From Roseivirga sp. (GTDB lineage Bacteria > Bacteroidota > Bacteroidia > Cytophagales > Cyclobacteriaceae): a DNA stretch of 64,000 bases. Location of the stretch: assembly GCA_021404565.1 (NCBI GenBank), contig JAAWWF010000016.1, positions 434,001 through 498,000 on the forward strand. Reading direction: 5' to 3'. The translations under genes and the position numbers were made by a program. A model generated the notes under the pieces. That model saw nothing but the letters and a program-made list of their open reading frames with translations. It was not told the origin of the DNA and ran no database searches. Below are positions 7,554 through 18,400 of this stretch, in pieces (position 1 is the stretch's first letter; each line of letters opens with the position of its first letter).

Positions 7554-8228
7554 TCAGTGCCTGTCGTCAGTATCTACAGCACCATCAACCAGATTGATAG
7601 TACGATTGCCATAAGATGCATTCTCTTTTGAGTGAGTTACCTGAAGAATGGTCATACCCTCCTCATTCAGCTTTTGAAAAAGCTTCATGATCTCCTCGGC
7701 CTGATCTGAATGCAGGTTACCCGTAGGCTCATCTGCAAGCAACAGTTTAGGCTGCCCAATTAAGGCCCTTGCCACACCTACCAGCTGCTGCTGGCCACCC
7801 GAAAGCTGCTCTGGAAAGAGGTCTTTCTTAGCCACCATCTGGAAACGGTCCAGCATCTCTGCTACCATGCTCTTACGCTCAGAAGATTTCACTCCCTTAT
7901 AAAGCAGAGGCGTCTCAATGTTTTCATATACCGTAAGCTCATCGATGAGGTGATAGGCCTGAAATACAAATCCGATATGATGCTTATGAAGCTCAGAACG
8001 CTTACGCTCTTTCATTCGGTGAATGGGCTCATCAAAAAAGTAGAATTCTCCCTGAGATGGCTCATCGAGCATCCCGATTATATTCATAAGTGTCGACTTA
8101 CCGGCACCCGATGGGCCCATAATCGTCACAAATTCTCCTTGTTCAATATCCAGATCAATCCCTTTCAGGATGAAGGTTCTCTGGTACTTAGAATCGATGT
8201 ATTTATCGATGTCGCGTAGTTTAATCAT
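7554..8228 (-). CDS. ABC transporter ATP-binding protein, LolD/MacB type
   Basis: The 224-residue ATPase has Walker A (GPSGAGKS, about 39-46), a Q-loop (FQAYHLIDELTVYEN), the signature LSGGQQQ, Walker B (LLLADEP followed by TGNL) and the switch histidine (THSKE). The TGNLHSDQAEEIM segment places it in the LolD/MacB/FtsE group that powers mechanotransmission rather than membrane transport. It lies 145 bp downstream of an 799-residue FtsX-type permease on the same strand, so the two genes probably form one export or envelope machine. The substrate cannot be read from the sequence. Confidence 0.92.
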   Translation of the reverse strand: MIKLRDIDKYIDSKYQRTFILKGIDLDIEQGEFVTIMGPSGAGKSTLMNIIGMLDEPSQGEFYFFDEPIHRMKERKRSELHKHHIGFVFQAYHLIDELTVYENIETPLLYKGVKSSERKSMVAEMLDRFQMVAKKDLFPEQLSGGQQQLVGVARALIGQPKLLLADEPTGNLHSDQAEEIMKLFQKLNEEGMTILQVTHSKENASYGNRTINLVDGAVDTDDRH

Positions 8229-8373
8229 AAAAGTTGATTTAATGTTTTGACCTGCTAGCAGTTACCAATTAATATGCCAACAGCTAATTTATTCATACTA
8301 AGCAGTTAAGCAAAATTTACCTGTCCATTAATGTACACTTTCGTTCACCATCGTTCGATTATGAGACGTATTT

Positions 8374-10773
8374 TCACTCAAAGCGCAAGGCTTTTACCGG
8401 ATTGGACCGCGCTGCGTTTATAGCTTTATAACCCACAGTAATCAAAGCGATCAATATGGCTACAATTCCCGCCAGTATAAAAGTGAGCCAGCCTATACTC
8501 ACTTTAAAAGCAAAGTCTTGGAGCCACCAGTCGGTAAGGTAGTAAGATACCGGGGCTGCCACCGCAAAGGCAATCAGAATCAGTAGTACAAAGTCTTTTG
8601 AAAGCAAGAGCAATACCTGCGATACGGAAGCTCCTAATACCTTGCGAACACCAATCTCTTTAATCCGCTGTTCGGTAGCGAAGGAAGCCAACCCGAAAAG
8701 CCCAAGGCAGGCAATTAATATCGCAAGCACAGCAAAGAAAATCACCACCTGACTCAGCTGTTCCTCTGATGAATAAAGCTTGTTCAGGTCATCGTTCAGG
8801 TAAGAGTATTCAAAAGGCTGCTGCGGTGCAAATTGATTCCAGACAGCACTGATCTGATCAACAGCCGCAGTCTGATTTCCCGGCCTTAGCTTAACATACA
8901 AATAAGTGTAGGCTCCGAAAATGGGTCCATAAAAAGTGGCCTCCGTTTTTCGCTGCAATGGTTCAAAATTGACATCGACCACCAGGCCTATTACCTTTTT
9001 GTCCACCCAATTGCCACCGAGGTTTATTTGAATAATCCTGCCAAGTGGATCTTCCAGCACATTGAGCTCACGGGCGGCCTGTTCGTTGAGCAGAATGCTC
9101 TGTGTTGAATCAACTGGGATGCTTCGGTCAAAGTCCCGACCCTGAAGTATATTGATGCCAAAGGTGCTCATATAGTCAAAGTCGATATTAATGGCTGCCA
9201 GATTAAGATTGGCCTCATCATCTATCACGGTTTCTGACTTAATAAAGATTATCGGTCTCAGTCCTCCCGGCTTACTGAAGGAAGCCGTTACTGCTTCAAC
9301 TTGTGTATTTTTTAAAAGCTCATTTTTAAAGGCATTCAGTTGGGGAGTTACGGCATTTTGTGTGTTGGCTATCACCAGCATATTTTCTTTCTGAAAGCCC
9401 AGCGACTTATTCTTCATAAAGCTAAGCTGATCATACACCGCATAGGTGCCGATCATAAGCATAATGGAAATGGCAAATTGAAAAACCACCAGGCCCTTCC
9501 TCAATGCTCCTGAGCTGTTCATACCGGGACTGAGCTTGCCCTTCAATACAACCACAGGCTTAAAAGAGGACAGAAATAGTGCAGGATAACTACCGGCCCC
9601 GAGACCAATAACCAGCAAAACGGCTGCAAATACTGCAAGCAACATCGAATCGAAAAGCATAGATAGTTCCAGCGCCTTACCGGTAAAATCTGCCATCAGC
9701 CCCAGACTCGCCACTACGATGGCAAATGAGATCACGGCTGAAACCATAACCAGCACGAGTGATTCACCTATAAACTGGCTCACCAGCTGCTTTTTATAAG
9801 CTCCCAACACCTTACGCATCCCAACCTCCTTGGCACGTTTGGCCGATCGGGCGGTAGCCAGGTTCATATAGTTGATGGCCGCTATTAAAAGGATAAAAAT
9901 CGCGATGGCCGAAAAGACATATACTATATCGATATTGCCGTTGGGTACAATCTCATTCCTCAGGTTAGAGTGCAGATGGATATCCGTCAAGGCAATCATA
10001 CTCGGGTTAACACTGATCCGGTTCTCAGCTTCTACATACTTGTCCCGCAACTCGATCAGCTTCACTTCTACTTGCGAGAGTGATTCCCGGTCATTGAGCT
10101 TTACGTAGGTATAGCTTCCACCAGCATTCCAGCTGTCCAGCGTGGCCCCGTTATTTCTGAGGGTTTCATTTGACAATAACACCTCACACTGTATGTGGGA
10201 ATTGGCCGGCAAATCTTTCATGATACCAGTAACCTGAAAACGCTGATCCTGATTTCCCTTTAATACCAATACCTCTCCTACCGCATCGGCCTTGCCAAAA
10301 TACCGAACAGCCGCTTTTTCGCTCAGCACCGCCATCAGAGGGCTCTTAAGAACGTCCCGCTCATTACCAAGCCGGAGTTCAAAATCGAAAAATTCGAAAA
10401 ACGATGAGTCGGCATAAAATAGGTTTGTTTCTCTGAAAAGCTCTGTCTCTACCTCGAACACAGCTTGTTGGCCTCCACCTCCCAAACGCGTGAATGCGAT
10501 GACCTCCGGTACTTCATTGTACAATGAAGGTCCTACACCAGCCGGACCATTGGGGTATTTGTAAATACCACTGCTCAGATGAAGCGCATTGTCTACTCTG
10601 TAAATCAGCTCTGCATCTCTATGAAATTTATCGAAGCTCAGCTCATACCTGACAACCAGGAAAATAAGTAGGAAACAGGTGATGCCTATACTCAGACCAA
10701 AGATGTTGATGGCTGCATAGCCCGGGTTCCTGAAGATGCCCCTGATGGCTATTTTTAGATAACTTTTTAGCAT
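8374..10773 (-). CDS. MacB/FtsX-type ABC transporter permease
   Basis: The 799-residue protein has the common Bacteroidota layout of two repeats. Each has a MacB-like periplasmic domain and FtsX membrane helices. An N-terminal helix (about 20-42) is followed by a periplasmic domain (about 45-270), three helices (about 280-410), a second anchor (about 425-445), a second periplasmic domain (about 450-660) and three final helices (about 675-790). The hallmark segment KEIGVRKVLGAS, followed later by NPVKALRFE, is present, as is the first-repeat counterpart KEVGMRKVLGAY. It is transcribed ahead of the ATPase at 7554-8228. Such permeases export peptides or antibiotics or move lipoproteins; which one applies here is unknown. 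Confidence 0.9.
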   Translation of the reverse strand: MLKSYLKIAIRGIFRNPGYAAINIFGLSIGITCFLLIFLVVRYELSFDKFHRDAELIYRVDNALHLSSGIYKYPNGPAGVGPSLYNEVPEVIAFTRLGGGGQQAVFEVETELFRETNLFYADSSFFEFFDFELRLGNERDVLKSPLMAVLSEKAAVRYFGKADAVGEVLVLKGNQDQRFQVTGIMKDLPANSHIQCEVLLSNETLRNNGATLDSWNAGGSYTYVKLNDRESLSQVEVKLIELRDKYVEAENRISVNPSMIALTDIHLHSNLRNEIVPNGNIDIVYVFSAIAIFILLIAAINYMNLATARSAKRAKEVGMRKVLGAYKKQLVSQFIGESLVLVMVSAVISFAIVVASLGLMADFTGKALELSMLFDSMLLAVFAAVLLVIGLGAGSYPALFLSSFKPVVVLKGKLSPGMNSSGALRKGLVVFQFAISIMLMIGTYAVYDQLSFMKNKSLGFQKENMLVIANTQNAVTPQLNAFKNELLKNTQVEAVTASFSKPGGLRPIIFIKSETVIDDEANLNLAAINIDFDYMSTFGINILQGRDFDRSIPVDSTQSILLNEQAARELNVLEDPLGRIIQINLGGNWVDKKVIGLVVDVNFEPLQRKTEATFYGPIFGAYTYLYVKLRPGNQTAAVDQISAVWNQFAPQQPFEYSYLNDDLNKLYSSEEQLSQVVIFFAVLAILIACLGLFGLASFATEQRIKEIGVRKVLGASVSQVLLLLSKDFVLLILIAFAVAAPVSYYLTDWWLQDFAFKVSIGWLTFILAGIVAILIALITVGYKAINAARSNPVKALRFE

Positions 10774-10869
10774 TGTACCTGATTTAACACATTCTTAAAA
10801 CACAAGCGGTAGAATAATCTTACCTTCTTGGATTACTGTATTAAGTTAGCCGAAAAGTATACCACCTCT

Positions 10870-12936
10870 ATGCCGCTCAAAAAAGATTTGATGATCGATC
10901 GGGACCTTAGTTGGCTCTCATTCAACCGAAGAATACTGCAGGAAGCAGGAGATTCGACTGTGCCACTCTATGAACGCATCAAATTCCTGGCCATCTATTC
11001 TTCAAATCTCGATGAGTTTTTCAGAGTTAGAGTCGCAGCTATCAGAAGCCTGGCAGGTCTTGGAAAAAAACGGATTCAAAAAGAGCTGGAGTTTGACCCA
11101 AAACTACTTTTAAAAGACATTCTTAGCGAGGTAAATGATCAGCTCGATCTGCTGGGCCGTACTTTCCGAAATGACATTCTCACTGACCTGAAGGAGCAGG
11201 GAATTCGGCTCTACCATCGAGATCATGTTTTAAAATCTCACAAAAGAGAGGTGACCGCCTATTTCAAAAGTCACGTTTTGGCCGGCATTCAACCGGTGTT
11301 CTTTGAAGACAGCCCTCACCTCTTCCTGGAAAACAATAACCTTTACCTGATACTGGAACTTCAGAATCCCGAAATACCCGATAAACTGGAGTATGCTCAG
11401 CTGCGAATACCGGAAGGTTTGCCCCGGTTCAGACAACTCTCAAGGCTGAGGGGTAAAGATTACATCATTTTCATTGATGATATTATTCGTGAGAACCTGT
11501 CTTTCGTATTCCCTGACCACCTAGTTCTGAACTGTTACAGCATCAAACTCAACAGGGATCAGGATGTAGCCCTGGAAAAAAAGATTTCAGAGCACATTGT
11601 AGACAGGGTCAAAAAGCAGCTTGAGAAAAGGAAGGTAGGCGTACCCACTCGCTTTCTCTACGATCAGCAGATGCCTGATCATATGCTCACATTGCTCAGT
11701 GATAAACTGGGACTCAAGGCAAAAGAATTGGTGGCTGGTGGCCGCTATCATAATATGAATGACCTGATGAAGTTACCCAACCCAAAAGCGCCATTGCTTG
11801 AGACTCCGGGGCTTCAACCTGTGGCACTCAGGGTACTGGATCAGCATCAATCCCTCTTTGATGCAATGGACGAGCAAGACCGAATGCTCCATTTTCCTTA
11901 TCAGTCTTACGACTATATCCTAAGGCTTTTCAGCGAAGCGGCTATTGACCCCAAGGTCATCTCTATTCGGGCTACACTGTACCGTATTGCTGCTAACTCT
12001 GTAGTAGGTCAGGCATTGATCAGCGCGGCAAAAAACGGTAAAAAGGTGGAGGTTTTCGTGGAACTCAAAGCTCGTTTTGATGAGGCCAACAATATCCGCT
12101 GGGCAAAAAAAATGGAAGAGGCGGGGGTAAAAGTTACTTACAGCCTGAAAGACCTGAAAGTACATGCAAAAGTAGCCCTGATACAACGCGTAACAGAAAG
12201 GAAAACCAAGTCTTATGCCTTCTTCGGCACAGGCAACTTTAATGAAAGTACGGCTGGCATATATGCAGATCATGGGCTGCTCACTGCTCACAAAGGCATG
12301 TGTAAAGAGCTCAATCAAGTGTTTGAATACCTTCAGCATGGTCAGAGCATTTCAAAAAACCTGAAACATTTACTGGTAGCAAGGTTCAATATGCAGAAAC
12401 GTTTTCTACGCATGATTGACAGGGAAATTGAACATGTGAAGAACGGGAAAGAAGGTCAGATCATTATCAAGCTCAATAACCTCGAGGAAGAGACCATGAT
12501 TGTAAAGCTCTATGAGGCCAGTCAGGCAGGTGTTAAAATAGATCTGATCATCAGGGGAATCTGTCGCCTCAAACCTCAGACTCCAGGGTTAAGCGAAAAC
12601 ATCAGAGCCATAAGAATTGTCGATGGTTACCTGGAGCATGCCCGTATTTTTAAGTTCGCCAATAACGGAGATCCGGAGCTTTACTTGTCCTCAGCCGATT
12701 GGATGGGAAGAAACCTTCACAGAAGAATAGAGGTTGGTTTTCCCATTTATGATGACGTAGCCCTGGAGGAGTTAAATGAAATGCTGAATCTTCAACTGGC
12801 TGACAACACCAAAGCCAGATTGCTGGATGAAAATCTGCAGCATATACCCATGGATACAAAACGAAAAAAGGTCAGAAGTCAGAATGACTTCCATCAATAC
12901 CTCAAGCAAAAAGAAGCGGCTAGAAAGGGCTGGTAA
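10870..12936 (+). CDS. ppk1: Polyphosphate kinase 1
   Basis: The ATG at 10870 gives the usual PPK1 beginning (MPLKKDLMIDRDLSWLSFNRR); a TTG at 10828 would add 14 atypical residues. The 688-residue protein makes inorganic polyphosphate from ATP reversibly. Residue 432 is the phospho-accepting histidine (LKVHAKVAL), corresponding to E. coli H435. H590 (YLEHARIF) matches the second conserved histidine. FFGTGNFNE and SSADWMGRNLHRR are family signatures. The last 17 bases overlap the end of the convergent HD-Pycsar gene, an arrangement that may reflect functional association. Confidence 0.95.
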   Translation: MPLKKDLMIDRDLSWLSFNRRILQEAGDSTVPLYERIKFLAIYSSNLDEFFRVRVAAIRSLAGLGKKRIQKELEFDPKLLLKDILSEVNDQLDLLGRTFRNDILTDLKEQGIRLYHRDHVLKSHKREVTAYFKSHVLAGIQPVFFEDSPHLFLENNNLYLILELQNPEIPDKLEYAQLRIPEGLPRFRQLSRLRGKDYIIFIDDIIRENLSFVFPDHLVLNCYSIKLNRDQDVALEKKISEHIVDRVKKQLEKRKVGVPTRFLYDQQMPDHMLTLLSDKLGLKAKELVAGGRYHNMNDLMKLPNPKAPLLETPGLQPVALRVLDQHQSLFDAMDEQDRMLHFPYQSYDYILRLFSEAAIDPKVISIRATLYRIAANSVVGQALISAAKNGKKVEVFVELKARFDEANNIRWAKKMEEAGVKVTYSLKDLKVHAKVALIQRVTERKTKSYAFFGTGNFNESTAGIYADHGLLTAHKGMCKELNQVFEYLQHGQSISKNLKHLLVARFNMQKRFLRMIDREIEHVKNGKEGQIIIKLNNLEEETMIVKLYEASQAGVKIDLIIRGICRLKPQTPGLSENIRAIRIVDGYLEHARIFKFANNGDPELYLSSADWMGRNLHRRIEVGFPIYDDVALEELNEMLNLQLADNTKARLLDENLQHIPMDTKRKKVRSQNDFHQYLKQKEAARKGW

Positions 12937-14164
12937 CCCCTGGTTCAGACAGCTCAGCCGGGAAAAACAACATGGCAATCACAAAGGCGATGATGGATAC
13001 AACAAACCCAATCATAAAGGTGGTATAGGCCGCCCTCAACAGACGGTATTTTTTACCAAGCACTTTACCCAGAAAGTAGATATCACGGATCAAACTGCTA
13101 TAGAGATAGTCACCATCTTTCATCATTTCTTTCATCGCCCACTCGTAGCGCTTAAGGTCCATGCCATGGAAATTTCCGAAGAACAGGAGGTTGACCTTTT
13201 TATCAGTAACTTCTTCATCTTCAAATACACCAGAAGACACATTTGGTCTTGTAGCCAGGATCGAAAACACGATGGTAACCAGGCAAACCAGGATAAGAAG
13301 CAGGGTCGGTATAACAAGGTTTGGATACTCATCCAGCTTTCTGATCAATACAGTCACCACCACTGAGATCAGAATGGTATTCACGGAGATCATGATGTTG
13401 GCCTTATTGTCAGCCATAGAGCTCAGGTCCAGGTGATTTTTGGAGGTGGTCCGGAACATCGTCTCAATACCTCGGTCAGGCTTTAAAGCCACCTTCGATT
13501 CCAGCTTGGCAACCTTTTGCTCAAGCTGTGCTACATATTGAGCTTCTTTCTTCTCCTCCTTCTTCTTTTTCTTCTGAGCCTTTTTAATGGTCTTCAGGTT
13601 TTCTTCTTTCACAGGTTGCAATTTAGCCTTTCCATAATCAGTAAAGTAGGTGTGATCCTTGAAGAACTTATAGTTCATCTCATTCCAGCTTTCCTGATCA
13701 ATCTCCTGGCCCTTCATATGCTCGATTTCCTTGTGCATCCGCTCCGACATATCGGTATAGTCAGTACAAGCCAGGTGATGCAGATCAGCATCGCAAATCA
13801 CCTGTTCCAATAAGTTCGTTGGAGATTGAGGCATTTGGGTAGCCATAATGCAACCCTCAACCTTCTTAATATCCTCTTCAGAAAAATCTATTGAAGAAAG
13901 AAATTCTCTGGCCAGTCTGGCACTTCCTTCTTCATGTTTGGCACAGCCATTTTTATATCCTGTATCGTGAAACCAGGCAGCTACAGTAACCAACCTGAGG
14001 TCATCTTCTGAAAGACCGCTTTCCGAGCCAATCAGCTTGGAAGCCTCTACCACACGGCTTGTATGATAGAAATCATGATAGACGAATTTCCCCGGAATCT
14101 CCTTCTTGAGAATTTCGGTGGCAAATTCCTCTACCTTCTTAACTACATCTAGCGTATCTTCCAT
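12920..14164 (-). CDS. HD-domain phosphohydrolase fused to Pycsar-type (DUF5706) membrane domain
   Basis: ATG 14164 is chosen over a GTG at 14182, giving 414 residues. The N-terminal half is an HD hydrolase. Metal ligands are visible as H30 and H34 (YHDFYH), H66-D67 (WFHDTGY) and D125 (CDADLHH). A Lys/Glu-rich coiled coil follows (about 190-225). The C-terminal part has the conserved MADNKANIMISVNTI helix (about 250-274), a second helix (283-304) and a third (380-401), the pattern of the DUF5706/Pycsar transmembrane effector family. It may hydrolyse a nucleotide at the membrane. It ends inside the 3' end of ppk1. No pyrimidine cyclase gene is nearby, so this is not a complete Pycsar operon. 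Confidence 0.8.
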   Translation of the reverse strand: MEDTLDVVKKVEEFATEILKKEIPGKFVYHDFYHTSRVVEASKLIGSESGLSEDDLRLVTVAAWFHDTGYKNGCAKHEEGSARLAREFLSSIDFSEEDIKKVEGCIMATQMPQSPTNLLEQVICDADLHHLACTDYTDMSERMHKEIEHMKGQEIDQESWNEMNYKFFKDHTYFTDYGKAKLQPVKEENLKTIKKAQKKKKKEEKKEAQYVAQLEQKVAKLESKVALKPDRGIETMFRTTSKNHLDLSSMADNKANIMISVNTILISVVVTVLIRKLDEYPNLVIPTLLLILVCLVTIVFSILATRPNVSSGVFEDEEVTDKKVNLLFFGNFHGMDLKRYEWAMKEMMKDGDYLYSSLIRDIYFLGKVLGKKYRLLRAAYTTFMIGFVVSIIAFVIAMLFFPAELSEPGVTSPF

Positions 14165-14510
14165 TATACCCAAAATAGACACTAATATAAACGGCTCACT
14201 TTAAATAACATAACCGCAACCTCTGACCTCAACAACCATCATAGTACCCAAACGGTTCAGAAATCCTATCCAGAACGAGAATCCACAAGACACATTATAC
14301 TTTTCCAGCTTTATTATCAGGCCAATCAATACACACTGGTCGGCCCCGGTACAATTGCCTTTCTGCCAACACTCAATTAGCTCCTGATCAAAACCTCTTG
14401 TATATTATGTATTAAATTCGAAAGTGTCGGATTAAGGTAAAACAGTCAAACTGTGACTAATTTTGCCAAGGACTTGAATCATATAAGTCCTAGTTTTGTT
14501 AGCAGAAAAT
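14165..14510. other. Divergent intergenic region, with a TAATTTTG promoter element
   Basis: About 345 bp between two divergently oriented genes hold no recognisable gene or RNA. Near its right end TAATTTTG (14458-14465) matches the Bacteroidota -7 consensus TAnnTTTG and would place transcription start about 14469, giving a 42-base leader to ATG 14511. A second match, TAGTTTTG, lies at 14491-14498. No -33 TTTG is evident at the proper distance from either. Confidence 0.4.
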
Positions 14511-15356
14511 ATGACGAGGTATTTTTTTGTGATATCGGCCCTTTGGGCGCTACTACCCATTACGATGAGAAGTCAGGAGAAGGAAAGCATTCCCTATGAC
14601 CTGAAAAAACCGGTCGAGGTACATCAGCTACCCGAAGTACTTGAGGAGGTCTCTGGCCTCACCTACTTTGACAGAAACACATTGGCTGCCATCAATGATG
14701 AACACGGCCGGGTATACCTCTATGACCTTGTAGCCAAACGCATTAAAAAAGGTGAGAACATTAAATTCTCTGGTCGTGGTGATTTTGAAGGAATAGAACT
14801 GGTAGGTGATTATGTCTACGCCATCAAGAGCAACGGTGATTTATATCGTTTCAGCACCAAAATGTATGAAGTGGTAGAAAAGATCAAGAGTCCATTTAAA
14901 TCAGAAAACGACATTGAGGGTCTTGGCTATAACCATGTAACACATCAGCTTCTGATTGCCCTGAAGGGTAAAGGCGATACAGAGGATGTAGAAGTAAAAG
15001 GCAAAGCAGTTTACGCTTTTGACCTGGCTACACAGAAGCACGTCAAACTACCCGTCTATATTCTTAAAGACAAAGACCTTAAACGTGTTCTTGGCAGCAA
15101 AGACACCAAGGTGAGACCATCAGGAATAGCCGTGCACCCCATAACGCATGAGGTGTACATGCTGGCCTCCACGGGTCATGCTCTCATCGTATTTCACCAG
15201 GACGGCAGACCAAAGAATTTCACTACGCTTAAAAGAAGCCTTTTCCCCCAGCCAGAAGGTATCACCTTTTCACCAGAAGGAGACCTTTTCATCTCCAATG
15301 AACAAGAGGGAGAGGGTGGCACCATTCTTCATTTTAAAATGAAGAGAGGCGGCTAG
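14511..15356 (+). CDS. Secreted SdiA-regulated-like beta-propeller protein
   Basis: ATG 14511 opens into a signal peptide (MTRYFFVISALWALLP); a TTG at 14496 is less likely. The roughly 280-residue protein has repeated propeller-like phrases: EEVSGLTYFDRNTLAAINDE, GDFEGIELVGDYVYAIKSNG, NDIEGLGYNHVTHQLLIALK, RPSGIAVHPITHEVYMLAS and PEGITFSPEGDLFISNE. This matches SdiA-regulated/esterase-like propellers in the periplasm or on the surface. The activity is unknown. It is followed after 55 bp by the metallophosphoesterase-barrel gene on the same strand, a likely partner. Confidence 0.75.
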   Translation: MTRYFFVISALWALLPITMRSQEKESIPYDLKKPVEVHQLPEVLEEVSGLTYFDRNTLAAINDEHGRVYLYDLVAKRIKKGENIKFSGRGDFEGIELVGDYVYAIKSNGDLYRFSTKMYEVVEKIKSPFKSENDIEGLGYNHVTHQLLIALKGKGDTEDVEVKGKAVYAFDLATQKHVKLPVYILKDKDLKRVLGSKDTKVRPSGIAVHPITHEVYMLASTGHALIVFHQDGRPKNFTTLKRSLFPQPEGITFSPEGDLFISNEQEGEGGTILHFKMKRGG

Positions 15357-15411
15357 CTTTACTAAACTTATATTATTTAATACCTAGCCCTAGGGCGCTA
15401 ATACCACTACT

Positions 15412-18400
15412 ATGAAGAAGTTTTTGACACTTATCTCACTATCGGTTTTAGTTCTTTTTTCCTCCTTTACCTTTCAACAGGGAAATGACCCGATATACTC
15501 GGTATTTCTCATTGGTGATGCAGGAGAGCCCCATGAAAACCCTGTATTAGACATGCTCAAGGCTGAATTGGCCAAGGTAGGCGACAAAGGAGCAGTTGTT
15601 TATCTGGGAGATAATATATACCCCAAAGGCATGCCTCCGGTAGGTCATGAATTAAGAGCTGAGGCAGAAATAGCTCTGGACGGTCAGATCAACGCAGTAA
15701 AAGATTTTGCCGGCCAGAAGGTCTTTATTCCCGGCAATCACGACTGGGCTCAGGGCAGGGATTACGGATGGGAATGGCTTGGCAACCAGGAACAATACGT
15801 AGAAGCCGCCCTGGATAGTCAGAACGTATTCCTTCCCTCAGGTGGTTGCCCAGGACCAGTAGAGGTAGAATTGACTGATAAAATTACACTGATAGCTGTT
15901 GACACGCAGTGGTTCCTGCACAAGGGCCCAAAGCCTTCAGAAGGCTGTTCGGTGACCAGTCTCACCGATGTAGCAGCATTGCTTCAGGATGCACTGCTTA
16001 GAAATGTCCACAAAAAAGTAATTGTCGTATCTCATCACCCAATGTACACCTATGGTATTCATGGTGGCGTTTTTGGCATCAAAGATCATTTGTTTCCTCT
16101 CACAGCATCTAAAAAGACGAAAAATCTCTACTTGCCCCTTCCTGGTCTGGGCTCTATTTACCCAGTCTACAGACAGGCATTTGGCAATATCCAGGATAAC
16201 ACCCACCCGGTTTACAAACGATTCAGAGATGGAATGGTAGCCCTGATGTCACAACATCCGGACCTGATTCATGCAGCAGGACATGAGCATGCCCTGGAGC
16301 ATATAGAGAAGGAAGGAATGCACTTTGTGGTAAGCGGGTCAGGCTCTAAAAACAATGCTCGGGTAAAACAAAAAGGAGATGCTCAGTTTGCCTCTAATAT
16401 TACGGGATATGCCCGCCTCGATTACTTTGCAGATGGAACTACCAGGCTGAGCTTCCACACCCCGGAAAACAATGCCTCCAAAGAGGTATATTCAAAAATA
16501 GTATCAAGCAGGCCATATGCTCCTAAGCCAGAGGACCTGATGGCACGTTACAGCAGAATCTCCTTTGCCGGACAAGATACCACCTTCGCTGCCAGCAAAA
16601 AGTATATCGGTCGCTCCAAATTCCACAAATCTCTCTTTGGTGAAAACTACCGAAAGGAATGGGCTACAGAGCTAAAGTTCCCCATTTTCGACATTGCTAC
16701 CGTAAAAGGAGGGCTGAAAATATTGAAGAAAGGCGGAGGCCATCAAACTACCTCGCTCAGACTAGTGGCGGAAGATGGCAAACAGTATGTGTTACGGTCG
16801 ATGGACAAAAACCCTGCACTCACGCTTCCCCCCGAGCTCAGACGAACCTTTATCAAGAGTATCGTGCAAGATGGTATCTCAGCCTCGCATCCCTATGCTC
16901 CCTTTGTAATACCTACATTGGCTGATGCAGCCGGAATTCTTCATGCCAACCCAAAAGTATACTTCATTCCTGATGACCCACGCTTCGGCATTTACCGCAA
17001 GGAGCTGGCAAATTCGCTGGCGATTTTCGAAGAGCGCGCTAATAAGAAGCACATCAAAGAAGAGTTTTTCGGGGCTGGAAAGGATGTGATGGGCAGTATT
17101 GACCTATATGCTACTCTTAAAAAGGACAACGATAACAGAGTCGATCAGGATTTTGTAGTTCGCAACCGCCTCTTTGATATGTGGTTGGGAGACTGGGATC
17201 GACATGATGACCAATGGCGCTGGGTTGAATACAAGGGTAAAGATGATGAGCGAATGTTCCGCCCTATACCCCGCGATCGTGATGTGGCATTCTTCTCTGG
17301 CGAAGGGAGTTTTAAAAAGCTGGCAGGCTCCAAATGGGCACAGCCTTCTTTTAAGGGGTTTAATGACGAAATCAGCTATACCCCGGCTTACGGGTTCTAT
17401 AGAATCAAATGGTTCGACCGGTACTTTATGACCCAACCTTCTCTGGAGGATTGGCTCAAACAAGCCAATGAGATAAAAGCAGCTTTGACTGATGAAGTGA
17501 TAGAAACGGCTATGGCAACCTGGCCAAAAGAAATTTATGATCTGAGAGGTGAAGAGATTACCAGAAAACTCAAGAATCGAAGAGACAAGCTCGAAATCTA
17601 CGCAGAAGACTATTACAGGTTTATTTCTAAAGAAGTCACGGTGCTCGGCAGTGACAAAAGAGAGCTTTTTGTGGTTGACCGTGAAGACGATGAGCACACA
17701 AAAGTCACCGTGTATAAAATCTCTAAGAAAGGTAACCGGAACAAAGTACTCTATGAACGCACCTTCAATACCTCTGTCACCAATGAGGTGAGGCTTTTCG
17801 GCTTTGGAGGAGAAGATGAATTTGAGATCAATGGAGATGTAAAAAAAGGCATTCTCATCAGGGTAATTGCCGGTGAGGGTAATGACAAGATAGAAGACAA
17901 CAGTGTGGTGCGTTCAGGGGCTAAGAAAACCTATGTTTATGATAACCTGACAGGCACACAGCTCAAAGAAGGGGTTGAAACAAAAAACCTGACTACGGAT
18001 AAAGACCCTGACATCAATCGCTATAATATGGAGGAGTTTGATTTTGATGTGAGAATGCCATTGCTCTCTTTCAATTTCAACCCGGACGATGGCCTCTTCC
18101 TCGGTGGTGGTATGATGATCAAAAAAGATGGCTTCAGAAAAGAACCTTTTGCCTCACAGCAAAGTTTTTCAGGCAGTTATGCACTCGCTACTTCCTCTTA
18201 TAATCTCGGTTATAAAGGACAGTTTACTGATGCTGTTGGTAAAGCCGACTTCATTCTGGAAGCCGACATCAAGGCTCCCAACTTTGTAAACAATTTCTTT
18301 GGCCTTGGCAATGAGACAGAATACAATGATGACCTGGAGCTTACTTTCTATAGAACCCGCTTCGAGGAATACTCCATCAGGCCCTCTCTCAACTTCAATG

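Noticed and set aside
12827-13366. 179-codon plus-strand frame opposite the HD-Pycsar gene
   Set aside because: It has no coherent domain, and its composition reflects the reverse of the membrane and coiled-coil codons. The minus-strand protein has clear motifs.
12920-14164. Complete Pycsar anti-phage operon
   Set aside because: No pyrimidine cyclase gene is adjacent; only the effector-type membrane domain is present, fused to an HD domain.
15387-15396. GCCCTAGGGC palindrome before the metallophosphoesterase gene
   Set aside because: It is short, lacks flanking repeats and a T-run, and may be chance.
17104-17697. 197-codon minus-strand frame inside the metallophosphoesterase-barrel gene
   Set aside because: It is opposite a continuous, well-supported coding region and has no recognisable signal or domain.
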